Origin: Ceratorhiza oryzae-sativae
Lineage: Eukaryota > Basidiomycota > Agaricomycetes > Cantharellales > Ceratobasidiaceae
Length of the DNA stretch: 64,000 nt
Assembly (NCBI GenBank): GCA_030998015.1
Contig: JARWMV010000008.1
Span: forward strand, 1 to 64,000
Reading direction: 5' to 3'
In this document: in pieces, positions 43,295 to 54,684 of the stretch
How the letters are laid out: each line of letters opens with the position of its first letter
Numbering within the stretch: position 1 is the stretch's first letter
Notes under the pieces: model-generated
The model's input: the letters and a program-made list of their open reading frames with translations, nothing else
What the model was told of the DNA's origin: nothing
Database searches by the model: none
Program-made: the position numbers and the translations under genes

Positions 43295-46200
43295 GCTCAA
43301 ACCGTGCCAGGGGGGTGGTCTTGGGCACTATGTTACAAAATGCGCATAATGAAAATAAAAATATGGAAATGGAATGTATGTTGTTAGGAAACCAATCACA
43401 ACTACAGTTTTTCTTTCATGCATTCCCTCTGCACATAACCCCCAAACACAAGTCTGCATATAACATGAAAAAATTCAATGGATGGGCCATGATTGACTCA
43501 GGGGCCACGTCAGTATTTATACATGAAGATTTGGTTAAACAATACTGTATTCCTACCGTCCCCCTAAAAACGCCCAAGAAACTGAGGGTAATCAATGGAA
43601 GGGAGATAGACTCTGGGTCCGTGACCCATTACTGCACCTTTGAGTTGTGCATTCAAGAGCACCGAGAGATCCTCAGTGCTTACGTTGTGAATGTTGGCAA
43701 AAATGACCTAGTCCTGGGCATGTCATGGCTCAAATTCCATAACCCAGACATTGATTGGGATGGAAAGGATATGAAGTTCAACTTGCCAATATGCTTGAAG
43801 CACTGCATTACAAAACCCCTACATGTGCAAGCAAATGAACCCAAGGAGCTTCAGTTGGACTCCTTAGACTCCCTCCCAGCAAAATATGGAGAATTCCAGA
43901 AAATATTTGCTGAAGAAGATGATGTCCAACCACTGCCACCCCATAGAAAGTGGGATATGGAGATAGATCTGAAACCAGATGTGAAACCAAGGCATGGCCC
44001 CATATACAGTGTGGGTGTCAAAGAAGACGCAGAATTGTGCAAAACCTTAGATCGCCAACTGAAGGCAGGGCATATTAGACCCTCAAGGTCACCAATGGCA
44101 TCCCCAGTCCTATTTGTTAAAAAGAAGAATGGGAAGCTGCGCATGTGCATCAACTACTGGCGGCTAAATGAAATGACAGTCTCCAATGTGTACCCACTCC
44201 CACACATCAATGATATTGTGGAAACTTTACGTGGGGCAAAGATATTCACCAAGTTTGACCTAAAGTGGGGTTTCAACCTCATACAAATTCAGGAAGGAGA
44301 CAAATGGAAGGCCGCTTTTAAGACCAAATATGGGCTGTACGAGCCCTTAGTCATGCAATTTGGCCAAAAGAATGCACCAGGAACCTTCATGGCCATGATC
44401 CAAGAAGAATTCCAGGACATCGAAGGCATTTATGTTGTAATTTACATGGACGACATATTAGTATTCTCAAAAAACCAAGAGGAACATGATGAACATGTCA
44501 GAGAAGTCTTGCGTTGGCTCCAAAAGGCCAGCCTATACTGCGCCCTGGAGAAATGTGTTTTCGATGTCACCAAAGTGGACTACCTGGGAATAGTAGTGAC
44601 TCCCCAGGGAATTAAAATAGACCCAGCCAAGATCGAAAAAGCTGTTGAATGGCCAACCCCTACTAACCCAACCAAAGTCCTGGAAGGGCTGGGGTTTGCA
44701 AATTGGTTAAGGCACTTCATAAAGGACTTTTCAAAAATCACAAAATGTCTTTACGAACTTGTCAAGAAGGATGTAAAGTGGGAATGGACAGAAGAAAGGG
44801 ATTGGGCATGGAACCTGCTGAAGCAGAAATTAAAGGAGGCCCCCCTCCTAATTCAGCCAGAACCCAGCAAACCATTCATTTTGGAAACAGACACCTCAGG
44901 CTATGCCACAGGTGCTGTATTATTGCAATATGGAGAAGATGGAATGCTCCACCCAATTTCCTACTACTCCAAGGCAATGGTCCTGGCAGAAAGAAATTAT
45001 GACATTTACAACAAAGAAATGCTGGCAATTATAAAGGCCCTCAAACACTGGTGTCACTTACTAGAAGGGGCTGAACACCCAGTAAACATTGTTTGTGACC
45101 ACAAGAATTTGGAGTATTGGAAGACGAATTGGCCACTGAACGGTCGAGTCACACACTGGCATGAGTTCCTATCCAGGTTCAAATTCAAGATTCTATACAT
45201 CGAAGGGGCAAAGAATGGCCAGGCAGACATACTCTCTAGGCTGTCAAGACACATCCCTAAAGAGGGGGGTGAGAGCCAAGCTCTGCTTGCACAAAACCAA
45301 TTTTTTGAGCTGAAATCACTGTGCCTGCAAGCAATCACGCCAGACCATGACCTGGAACAACTCATTAGGGATGCCATCCCAGGGGACAAACACCTATCAA
45401 AAGTGCTAAAAGCCCTAGATGACAATGAGAAGGTCAAAGATTGGGAATGGGACAAAGGACTTCTACAACACAAGGGCAGAATCTATGTCATGAATAACAA
45501 AGAACTTCACAAACTGGTCATTGAAAGCCATCACGATAGCCCAGCAGCAGGACACCCAGGACAGTTCAGAACATATGAACTGCTAAATCGCAAATACACA
45601 TGGTTATCAATGAAAAAATCAGTCAACGAATACATCACACATTGCAAGTCATGCATCAGGAACAAGCACAGCAACCAAGTTCCCCCAGGGCTCCTAAACC
45701 CAATACCTGCACCAGAAAAACCTTGGGAGGAAATTACTTATGATCTGATCACCGGGCTACCCCTGTCAGAGGGATTTGATGCCATATTTACAGTTGTCGA
45801 CCACCTGACAAAAATGGTCCACTTTATCCCATGTCAATCAGAAGCCAGTGCTATGGATTGCACCAACTTGTTCTTAACATATTATGGAAACTTCATGGGT
45901 TACCACAGAAAACAATCTCAGACTGCGGCCCCAACTTTGCATCCAAATTCTTAAGGCACCTATACAAACGGCTGGATATAAAACCCTCCTACTCCACAGC
46001 ATACCACCCTCAGACAGATGGCCAGTCCAAACAGGCCAACCAAGTAGTGGAAGGGTACATCAGACATTATGTATCAGACTGGCAAGACAACTGGGTCTCG
46101 CTCCTATCATTAGCTGAATTTGCCTACAATAATGGTGTCAATGCCTCAACTGGCAAATCACCATTCTTTGCAAACTATGGTTTCCACCCAAGGCTAGCAG

Positions 46201-46820
46201 TTGGGGACAGGGAGGAACAAGAACTCCCCTTAGTGGACAACCATGCAGAATGGCTCCAAAAGGGCCATGACAAACTTAAGGCAGCTCTGGAAATAGCAAA
46301 CCAGAGGATCAAGGAATACTATGACCAGAAGCATCAGACCCCAGAAGCTATTAAGGTTGGAGACAAAGTCTGGCTTGATACCAAGAACATATGGACACAG
46401 CAGGCCTCCAGGAAACTGGCCCACAAAAGAGTTGGACCATTCAAGGTGGTAGCACAACATGGCACACATGCTTACAAACTGGACCTACCAATAACCATGA
46501 AAATACACCCAGTGTTTCATGTTTCACTCCTCACCAAATATAAAGACAACCCCTATGGCCGTCAGGTTCCCCCACCACCACCTGTGGTAACCCCTGAAGG
46601 GGAAGAAGAATTCAAAGTGGAACAGATCATAAAGTCACAATACAACAAAAGGTCTAACGTCTTCGAATACTACGTCAAGTGGCTTGGCTACAACAAGCAA
46701 CAATGGTTAACTTATGATGACCTGGTGAATGCACCAGAACTCATTGCTGACTATGTCAAGTCACACCCAAAGGCACCCCACGACCCCTGTGCCTTGAAGG
46801 GGGGAAGTGTCACAAACTGA
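43291..46820 (+). pseudogene. pol: B2 Pol, one frameshift
   Basis: Colinear with B1 Pol: protease DSGATSVF, RT YMDD (GAC GAC intact), RNase H, integrase zinc domain and core, chromodomain. No stop at the B1 nonsense site. A 1-nt deletion near 45882 (CATATTATGG versus CATATGTATGG in B1) shifts the frame inside the integrase core, so the C-terminal third is read in another frame to 46820. The stop again lies inside the 3' LTR. Confidence 0.93.
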
Positions 46821-48630
46821 CATGCATATATCCTAGAGGTGCTGTGCCAGGCTCCTGCAGCCAGAACTTGCCAGAATTCTGGCTAAAATTCCAGCAAATT
46901 CCGGCGTGCCAGTTGCCAGTGCAGGTGCCAGAATAGCCTCAAGGGTGCCAGAGTCCTAGGCGGAGTCCTGCAGTACTGGCATACCTGCATACCTGCATAC
47001 CTGAATACTGGCACATTGTCACCTGTACACGACCACCACGGATTGCATATATTAAGCACTCATAAAATGCGCAAAATTCAGCGGATCAAATTGTACTTTA
47101 CTTGATTACAAACGGTTAAGAAATGAGCAGTATCGGCGCAGAATCGTCTAAGAAAAATATTCAGGGGGATGTGCAGATGTTCAAGCTCGCTATCCTGAGC
47201 TCTAATTGGGGCGATATACATACCAATCGACTCGTCTCACTGAGAGGAATCGAATGCACATATTTTCATAATAAACGAACGCTTTTATCGAAAGTTATCA
47301 GCGATATAAAGGGGGAAACCCCTGAACAGCGCCACAAGCGCTAGTGAAACCAGCCGTGCAAACCTCGCTCCCTTGCGCGGAGTCAATGCGCATTATCATA
47401 AGGACTCTATATACCAAAAACCAGCCTGATTGAAGGTGTTTTAGCTGGTGAAACTGGGGGAACAGCGCCCCTGATGCTGAAAACCCCCTGAAATGCGCCA
47501 TGGACACCCACACAGTGCTATTCTGGCTTTCTTAGTATCACAGACAGATTCAGGGATGCTTATTGCCCTATCTCAGGTACCTGAAACATCTGGAACAAGC
47601 TTATAACATAAATTTCCGACCATGTGCAGTGATTCTGCTGGGTTGACAGTGAGGTTGCCTGCACACACCCCGGTTCATAGTTATCCAGTCAATGTATTTA
47701 CTAGATATAATGTCAGTAGGGGTTTTTCAAGCTCAGGAGAAAGGCTAGCTGGTCGGATAAGCTTCAAACAGCTTTCTTTGTGGTGAAATAGCATGTGCGC
47801 ATTTCCCAGAATATTTCCTGAGCATCAATTTGGAGCGAACTATGCGTTATCGAATTTTTGCGCGGAGCAAATGACATATCTGTGATCTCCTGATTTTTGC
47901 GCATTTAATGAGCTACTTTGCGAGAGATTGTGGTGAGGTTTATGGCCCTGGAAATGTTGGCCACAAAGACCCGAACAAAAGAACTGCGTAAAATTTGCCA
48001 GAATGAATTTCGTATGAAACGTGCTCTATATCATTGGAATGCTCTCTCTTCTGCGCATCTAATGAGCTATTACACAACTTGATGTGGTGAGTTCTGACCA
48101 TAGCCAGTTGCAGGAGTCCCGGGATTCTGGCATGCTCCTGCACCTGCCAGAATTCTGGCACAGACTCCGGCAACTGGCGAGCCAGTGCCAGTGCCAGTAC
48201 CAGAATGGCCAAAAAGTGCAGGAGTCCTGCTGCAGGTGCCAGAGTCCTGCAAAATTCTGGCACAGCTTCTCTAATATATCCACTCTATTATATTTTCTCG
48301 ATTTACTACATTTTATGAGACCAGCTTCAAACATACTTGCCTTTTATGGTATATCTGTGTCATGTGATTCAGGGGATGTTCCAGACCAATAACTGAGATG
48401 TATTTCAACTCTGATGTGAAATTCCGCAGTTCCGCAGTCGCTTCTACTGCTTCTATCTCTTATCAGTTGTGACTCACTATACAGACTTGTTTGTTATGAT
48501 GTGGCTTGTACTATGTATATAAACCAGGTCAAGTTTGCAGAGGACTCCTCAAGAACTTGACCTCTCATCGAATACAAGTTCTTTTCCTTTCTTACTATTT
48601 CCCTCGTCGCCTGACTTGTCGTTGTCGACA
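46808..48630 (+). repeat. B2 3' LTR, split by G2
   Basis: LTR pieces 46808-46833 and 48274-48630. The polypurine tract AAGGGGGGAAG precedes it. Confidence 0.93.
46834..48273 (+). mobile_element. G2: CpG-rich hAT-like TIR element
   Basis: 1440 bp. Ends TAGAGGTGCTGTGCCAG and (right, reverse complement) TAGAGAAGCTGTGCCAG; perfect 8-bp TSD ATATATCC at 46826-46833 and 48274-48281. Core at 47318-47372 includes AGCGCCACAAGCGCT, able to form a small hairpin. Close relative of G1. Non-coding. Must be younger than B2. Confidence 0.9.
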
Positions 48631-48635
48631 ATACC

Positions 48636-48687
48636 TCTGGCATTGCAACAGGTGCTGTGCTATCTCAGCATGAGGAAGATGGATGCA
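48636..48687 (+). pseudogene. relic J RNase H continuation
   Basis: Directly after the B2 TSD: TSGIATGAVLSQHEEDGCM, the RNase H DTSG.A.GAVL.Q motif begun at 39940. Ends at the next LTR. Confidence 0.85.
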
Positions 48688-49081
48688 TGTTTCACAACTG
48701 ATGACTTGTAGATGGTTGGGACAAGACCTGAGCTTTTGGAATTACTTCAAAAGAGCTTGGGGGCAAAGACAGGTGGTCTGAGAGCAGTAAGGGATGTGGA
48801 ATGATGAGGTGGAGTGCTCTTGAGATCAGAGATGCTTCATAGACTCACTTAAATACTATTCAGGGCCAATATTGCAAGCAACACATAATTACAAGCAAGG
48901 GCTAACACAGTACAAGCAACAGGAAGTGAATCTAAGCAAGTATCAGCAAGATAAGCAGGAACAAGCAAGGACAGAAGCACATGTACAAGCTTACATGGCA
49001 AGAAGCAGGCAAAATCAAAGAAATGAGAGAGAAATATCACAATTGGAATCCATCAGCATGTCAGGAGCAAGGCTTGTGACA
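48688..49081 (-). mobile_element. 3' LTR of a minus-strand family E Gypsy element
   Basis: Reverse family E LTR, TGTTTCACAACTG to GGCTTGTGACA. On the minus strand it is preceded by a polypurine tract (plus-strand CCCCCCTTTTTT at 49085-49096), which links LTR family E to the integrase/chromodomain sequence at 49082-50684. Confidence 0.85.
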
Positions 49082-49637
49082 TTGCCCCCCTTTTTTGACC
49101 ACAATGGTGGAGCAATTGGGGCAAGCCTCACACAAGGACAGCATCTTCTCCCAATCCTCCATTGTCAACTTGGCATACTCCTTTGAGGCCCAACTGTCAT
49201 CCCCTCCACTCCTGCTGTCATTGGTCCAGGTGCATGAATGCACCATTTGCACCTCCAGCAATGATTCCTCTGGCAGATACTGAAGGGACAGGTCTGTAAA
49301 GTGGGCAACCAGGTTGTCTTGAGGGGCAGGCTCTGGAACCTGACAGTAGTTGAGGCGATCAGAGTGCCAGTGCATCATGTAGGCAAAAGTGGAGCAGTCT
49401 GAAGCAAAGAAATGCAGCCAGCAGTAGTAGGTACCAGTTGCAAGCTACTTGGGAGTGTCCTTGCCATTGAGATCCAGCCACAATTGAAACCCAAAGCCAG
49501 GGTGCTTCTAGACACCTCTGCTGACACAGCAATGGGCTCTGCAGGTGCGATGGCTCATTCAGTCACCTGAGAAGGTGTCCTCCTGTCCCAGGCAGTTGAG
49601 CAGGACCTTGGGGATGGTGCTTATGTAGAGGTCAATG
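49082..49637 (-). pseudogene. ORF downstream of the chromodomain in element E
   Basis: After the chromodomain the minus strand keeps an open frame up to the polypurine tract: MMHWHSDRLNYCQVPEP, LVAHFTDLSLQYLPEE and LCEACPNCSTIVVKKGG (49061-49378). It includes a CX2C pair. It could be an extended Pol C-terminus or a separate third ORF; family not recognised. Confidence 0.5.
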
Positions 49638-50684
49638 TCAGCAATGTGGTTGAACTTGAGGTGCAGCAACATGGTGGTTTTGGAGTGATGTAGGGCAGGG
49701 TGGAGCAGAATTGGGGGTGAGAGAGGCAGCAGCAGAGTGCAATAGCACAAAACAGGCAGTTCTGGACTTGCTGCTCTGTTGCCCTGCCCTCCTCAATTTA
49801 GCTGGGAGCTTGTTCACAGAAACAGGGTCTCCAGGTGCAGGAGCATCTGGGTGGTTTTCCAGGAAGTCCCTGATTTTCCCATCCAAGTGTTTCTGCTCCT
49901 CCAAATCTTCCCATGTGTCATTGAGTGGACCATAGCCCTTCCATCTGACCCTATAGTGCCATTTTCCATCCTTGACTTTCCAATCTAGGAATTTGTCAAC
50001 CTTGTAATGTTCCTCCCACTGGGGTGTGATTACTGGAGGGGGAGGTGGAAAGGAATGGCCAAAATCCATGTCTTTAACCACAGGAGATTAATGTGAGACA
50101 TGGAAAACATTGTGTATCTTCATGCATTCTGGGAGGTCCACCTTGTATGCATGTGAGCCTATGTGCTCAGCAATTGGGAAGGGAGCATATTGCTTGTGAT
50201 CCAGCTTCTTGTTGGGTTGCTGAGATGTGATATTTGTGCTCAGAAGCCAAACTTTATCCCAAATGCTTGAATCTGGGAGAGATTTGCCTTTGTCTGCCCA
50301 TTTGTAGTGTTCCTGTGTCCATTTGCATGCAGCCTTGACTTCCTGGATAGTCTGGTGGAGTTCCACAGCCCTTTGATCTGCCACAGCAACTCCAGTTAAT
50401 TCCAGAGATGGTGCAATGACTGGGGAGCAACCATAAACAACCTCAAATGGAGATTTGCATGTTCCCTCACTTGTAGTGTTGTTGTGAGCAAATTCTGCCA
50501 AAGTCAGTCTGCTGAGTCCGTTTGCTTCCAGTTTACAATGGCACACAAGTATGCTTCTACCCACCAATTCTTGATCTCATTTTGACCATCTGTTTGCAGG
50601 TGATAGGCTGTAGAGAACTTGGGATCAATTTGGAGCAAACTGTAGAGTGCCTTCAGGAATCTGGCATTGAAAGAGGGCCCCCTA
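49638..50684 (-). pseudogene. Gypsy integrase C-terminus and chromodomain (family E)
   Basis: From the right: LAEFAHNNTTSEGTCKSPFEVVYG, SQQPNKKLDHKQYAPF, MKIHNVFHVS (integrase tail, 50088-50567), then VITPQWEEHYKVDKFLDW ... WHYRVRWKGYG (chromodomain, ~49830-50050). The frame shifts between the two. Truncated on the right by a C LTR. Confidence 0.88.
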
Positions 50685-51190
50685 TGTCATGGCCTAGACC
50701 ATGACACAGATTTTATTATAATTTTCCTATATTTTATACATCTCTCTTTCTCATATTTTTGGACAAGCCCCATTTAATTGGATATATGCATAGAATTACT
50801 TACATGATCACATGACCTTGCTGTTGTTTACGTTCTGTTTGTACCTTCTGGAATATTCTGTTACATGGCACCATTCTTACATCATATGATAGTTGTCTCA
50901 CACCATATGTGTATTTGATATAGCTCATCATATGAATATATAAGGGAGAGTCTGAGAGCCTTAAGCCTCAGAACTTGACCTCCTGTCGCATCCCCTCTAC
51001 TACCTGTGTGACTTATAGTCCATAGTCCCTGCCCAGTCCTCTTAAGGACAAGTGCACATACTTCCACATACTTGTGTCTTATTGCACCCTCACTGCATGT
51101 CCTACCTTAGATGTCGTCAGTACAGCCTCCAGCATCACTGTCAGAGCTACAACCTGAAGGGTAATGTCAAACACCTAAGTGGCAATGACA
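50685..51190 (+). mobile_element. LTR, family C, with inverted 3' tail
   Basis: 50685-51138 is the C LTR in plus orientation (TGTCATGGCCTAGACC, TATATAAGGG, CAGAACTTGACCTCC). 51139-51190 (TGTCAGAGCTACAACCTGA and on) is the reverse complement of the LTR 3' end. Possible TSD CCCTA (50680-50684) and GCCTA (about 51193-51197), 4 of 5. Confidence 0.75.
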
Positions 51191-53125
51191 AGCCTAGTTC
51201 TGGGGTTTAGGATTTCAAATTCCTTGTATGAGTTGACCCATTTGGCAGCAGACCCTTTGAGGTAGGATGTAATAAAGGTGACCACCTGATCTGAAGAGTG
51301 CCCACTCATGTTTGTGTTGATGTTTCAAGCACATGCAATCCTAAATGAAATGGTGTCTTCATGCTTTGTGCCATCAAACTTTTGGGGAGCAACCATTTTA
51401 ACCTTTGCAGTTGATCTGCCAGAGGTAGTGGTGGTGGCCAGTTGTGGCTGGGTCACACTAGAGGAGGGTTGTACTTGGGCAGTGCCTGAGCTGCCTGAGG
51501 AAGTATTGATCTGTGCTTCAATGCATGTGATAGTGGTTTGGAGTATTGCTAACATGCCAACTAGGTTGTTGACGTTTGTGGCCAGCCTGGCCACATCATT
51601 GTCTATCTTTGTCTGGTTTGTGGTGAGTTTTGCTTCCAGCAAATCTGTGTAGGTTTTATTATTATGTTTGACATCTCCAATGTCATTTTGGAGGTTGTTG
51701 GTTCATTCTCACAATTCGTCCATTGACTGAAGCATATAAATGACTTTCTCTCCATCCAACATATTTGCCCAAGCAGGGGCAGAGGGTTGTGATGCCATTT
51801 TTAAGGAGACCTCAGACAGATTCTTAAGAACAATGGAGGCGATAGGGAATTACTGGAAATTGAGAGTTGTTTTGATAGTAGAAAATTTCTGTACCCCACA
51901 TGAGTCTATAAATTTCAAAGTTCTCACTCCCCCCAAATCTTAGCCATCTATCATCCAAATCCCAACTCTTGGTGTTTTGGCAATGATACAGCAGTTCCAC
52001 CCTTTTTAATTTAGTTTGATCCCGAAGGAGTGCTTCCTTGGGGAAGATTGACTTGGGCTGCTGGAAGGGGTGCTTCTTCCTGAATTGGCAAGCCTGTGCC
52101 ACTGAGAAAGGTGGGGTGAGGGAGGTCTGAAGGTGTTGAGAAGGTAGGGTAGGTGTACTCGTGGGGTTCAGTTGTTTCTTGGACTAGTGCTTGTAGTGCA
52201 AGGTGGTCATGGAGGAGGGATAGATAATCCTCCTGGTGTTCGCACAACTGCTCAGTTAGGTATGCACAGCAGGCCTTGGCTTTGTGGAGTTTTTCATGAG
52301 TTTCTTTGTACCTATTTTGGTAATGACAATACCTCTCTTGGAAGTTTTCAATGGTATCTAGTAGGTGACAAAGGAGTTGTTGGCCAAGGTTCTCCAGTTT
52401 ATAGCTGGTGACAGGGGATGGTGTATTAATATAGGAATTTGTCCTTCTTAAGACAGTAAGGGCAGCACATGGGGAAGGTGGCTCCATTGGCCCAATGGCA
52501 AATTTTGCACTCAGGGGCACCTGGCTTGGTGATGAAGGCTTGTTGGGCTTGTCCGACTTTCTGGGGATGGACTTTGATGATTTTCACATGGTTAAAATTG
52601 ATGTGCCCAGCCTCTTCAAGGATGTCTTCAACCAAGTTGAGGGTGAAGCAGTGGATAGACAGGTGTCTGAACCACCCACACAAATGGCAGCACTGGTCTT
52701 CTGTAAAGGGTTATGCCACTGGGGGCTGTGCGTTCCATTAGAGACATACTCAAGCAAGAGCAAGACAGAAAAAAAAGGATAGACCCTTTCCCATGTCTAT
52801 TGGAATAGGAAGGTGACCTCTGTTGCTCAGCTACTGAAGGGCAATGAGCAACCCCACCTCTTGTTGATGAAAGAGATTAGAGAACCAAAGCTTGTTACGA
52901 TGTGTGAGGGACCCAACCTTTGGTCAGTGAGCTGCTGCATCTGTGAGGACTGATAGCACTTCAACTGATATAGGTGTGCAAGGTTTCACAGAGGCACATA
53001 TAGGGCAACAATGTCTCATGGATGTGGACAGGTGGAGTAGGATTGGGGAAGGCAACAGAGAGTTATCTCAAGACAACACCAATGGCATTCTAGACGTATC
53101 TCAGACAACACTGAGACTTACAATT
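51191..53125 (-). pseudogene. B3: pre-gag and gag of a third B element
   Basis: Minus strand. Zinc-knuckle frame at 52426-52683 (CGWFRHLSIHCFTL), coiled-coil/Pro-rich frame at 52011-52520 (SYKLENLGQQLL ... SGTGLPIQEEAPLP), gag N-terminus at 51325-51642 (NNLVGMLAILQTTI). Gag is cut at about residue 190 by the C LTR; pol is absent. Mostly TpG/CpA in place of CpG. Confidence 0.85.
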
Positions 53126-53447
53126 GAAAAGAACTTGTATTCAACGAGAGGTCAAGTTTTTGAGGAGTCCTCTGCAAACTTGACCTGGTTTATATACATG
53201 ATATGAGCCACATCATAACAAACAAGTCCATACAGTGAGTCATGACCAATAAGAGATAGAAGTGACTGCAGAACTGTGGAATTTCACATCAGAGTTGAAA
53301 TACATCTTGGTTATTGGTCCAGAACATCCCTTGAGTCACATGACACAGATACACCATAAAAGGCAAGTATGCTTGAAAATGATCTCATAAGATGTAATAA
53401 ATCAAGAAAATATTATAGAGTGGATATATGCATGTCAGTTTGTGACA
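53126..53447 (-). repeat. B3 5' LTR, 3' end and PBS deleted
   Basis: Reverse B LTR ending GTCAGTTTGTGACA at 53447. The last ~55 bp of the LTR and the PBS are missing: the LTR joins the leader at a CAAGTTCTTT-like repeat that occurs in both places in B1. Confidence 0.85.
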
Positions 53448-53989
53448 AATATTTCCTCTTATCAGGAATTATTGATTACAAGATTGTGCTGCTGATATCT
53501 TGGCAACTGCTTATGCTATCAAAGCGATCTTATGCTCTATCGATAGCTAATCTTTGGTGGTATCTGCTGCCCAAAGATAGTTGCGATCCACCAGATCCTC
53601 ATGCTGGAATGGTCCAAAGATCTTTAGAATCTTACTGGACCATCAATCAAGATCTAATGACTCCAGTGAGTCAGGAGAGCCTTCCTAATTGATCCAGCAG
53701 CTTCTCAGACTTACTTTATGACTCACTGAGATGTAGCCTCCATTCAGTGCATGTATATACTATGATAATATGATCTACAAGCCAATAGCAGGTCTCAGAT
53801 GCATCAGTGCCTTCAATCCATGCCCTGTCTTTACTCTTTTATCCTATACTAGGCTAGGGTGTACCCCAAGTATAGCAGTACCCTCTTTTGATGATTACAC
53901 TGGCATTCATGCATCTATTTGGCTCTGGAATGTGGAATGCCCTCCTCAGGGTATAAAAGGGCCTCCTCTGAAGCCCTCCCAGACCACCC
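53448..53989 (+). mobile_element. LTR fragment, family D
   Basis: Matches about positions 209-740 of the D LTR, truncated left by B3 and right near CCAGACCACCCT. CpG partly lost. Confidence 0.8.
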
Positions 53990-54356
53990 TACAATTACTG
54001 TGTTCAGTTACAGTAGTACTGGTGGTCCACCCCCACATATTACTCTGACTTTCACCTTTAGGAATTATAGGCCATATATTCCAATAAATTCAGTATCAAG
54101 TGCTCTGAGTGCTGGGCTTGAATTTGAAGTCTATATTCAACATCTTCCTGATCAACCACAACCATTAAAAGCTCAATGCACATTTATTAGGTCTTTCTGG
54201 TCACCCCATACCAGCTAGTGGGATACAGTTTATCAAGCCATTTATCAATTTGTAACTGAAATATATTTTGAAAATTATTCTTAAGTACAAATTCATCTTG
54301 GATTGGAGAAGATCTGTTATGGCCAGTACTTCAAATATGGCTGTACATGTACCTGG
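53990..54356 (+). other. unassigned coding-like sequence, left part
   Basis: Plus-strand frame with LTFTFRNYRPYIPINS, GLEFEVYIQHLPDQ and FIRSFWSPHTS, then a stop. Contiguous with 62281-63608 once element C (TSD CCTGG) is removed. Family not recognised. Confidence 0.4.
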
Positions 54357-54684
54357 TGTCATGGCCTAGACCATGAGCACAAATTTATCCAAATTAAATA
54401 TGATTTATTTTACCTCTATTTTTCTGCTTTATGGACAAGTCCTGTTTATTCAGATATATGTGTAGAATAATTGACTGAGTCACATGACCTTGTTGTTGTT
54501 GACCTTTGTTGATGTGTTCCAGAATATTCTGTTGATGTGGTACCATTCCTGTTATTGTATGATTTGCATAGGCTTCCTATTTCATATGTACTGCCTCACT
54601 ATTGAATATATAAGGGAGAGTCTGAGAGCCTTAAGCCTTGGAACTTGACCTCCTGTTGATTTTCCCTTCTACCTGAGTTGGTCA

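Larger units (their letters stand above)
39955..48630 (+). mobile_element. B2: full-length Ty3/Gypsy chromovirus with nested insertions
   Basis: Sister of B1. TSD ATACC at 39950-39954 and 48631-48635 is perfect. It carries a 282-bp copia-like LTR at the end of gag (42956-43237) and TIR element G2 inside its 3' LTR (46834-48273). Inserted in the RNase H codons of relic J, whose reading resumes directly after (SGIATGAVLSQ). Confidence 0.95.
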
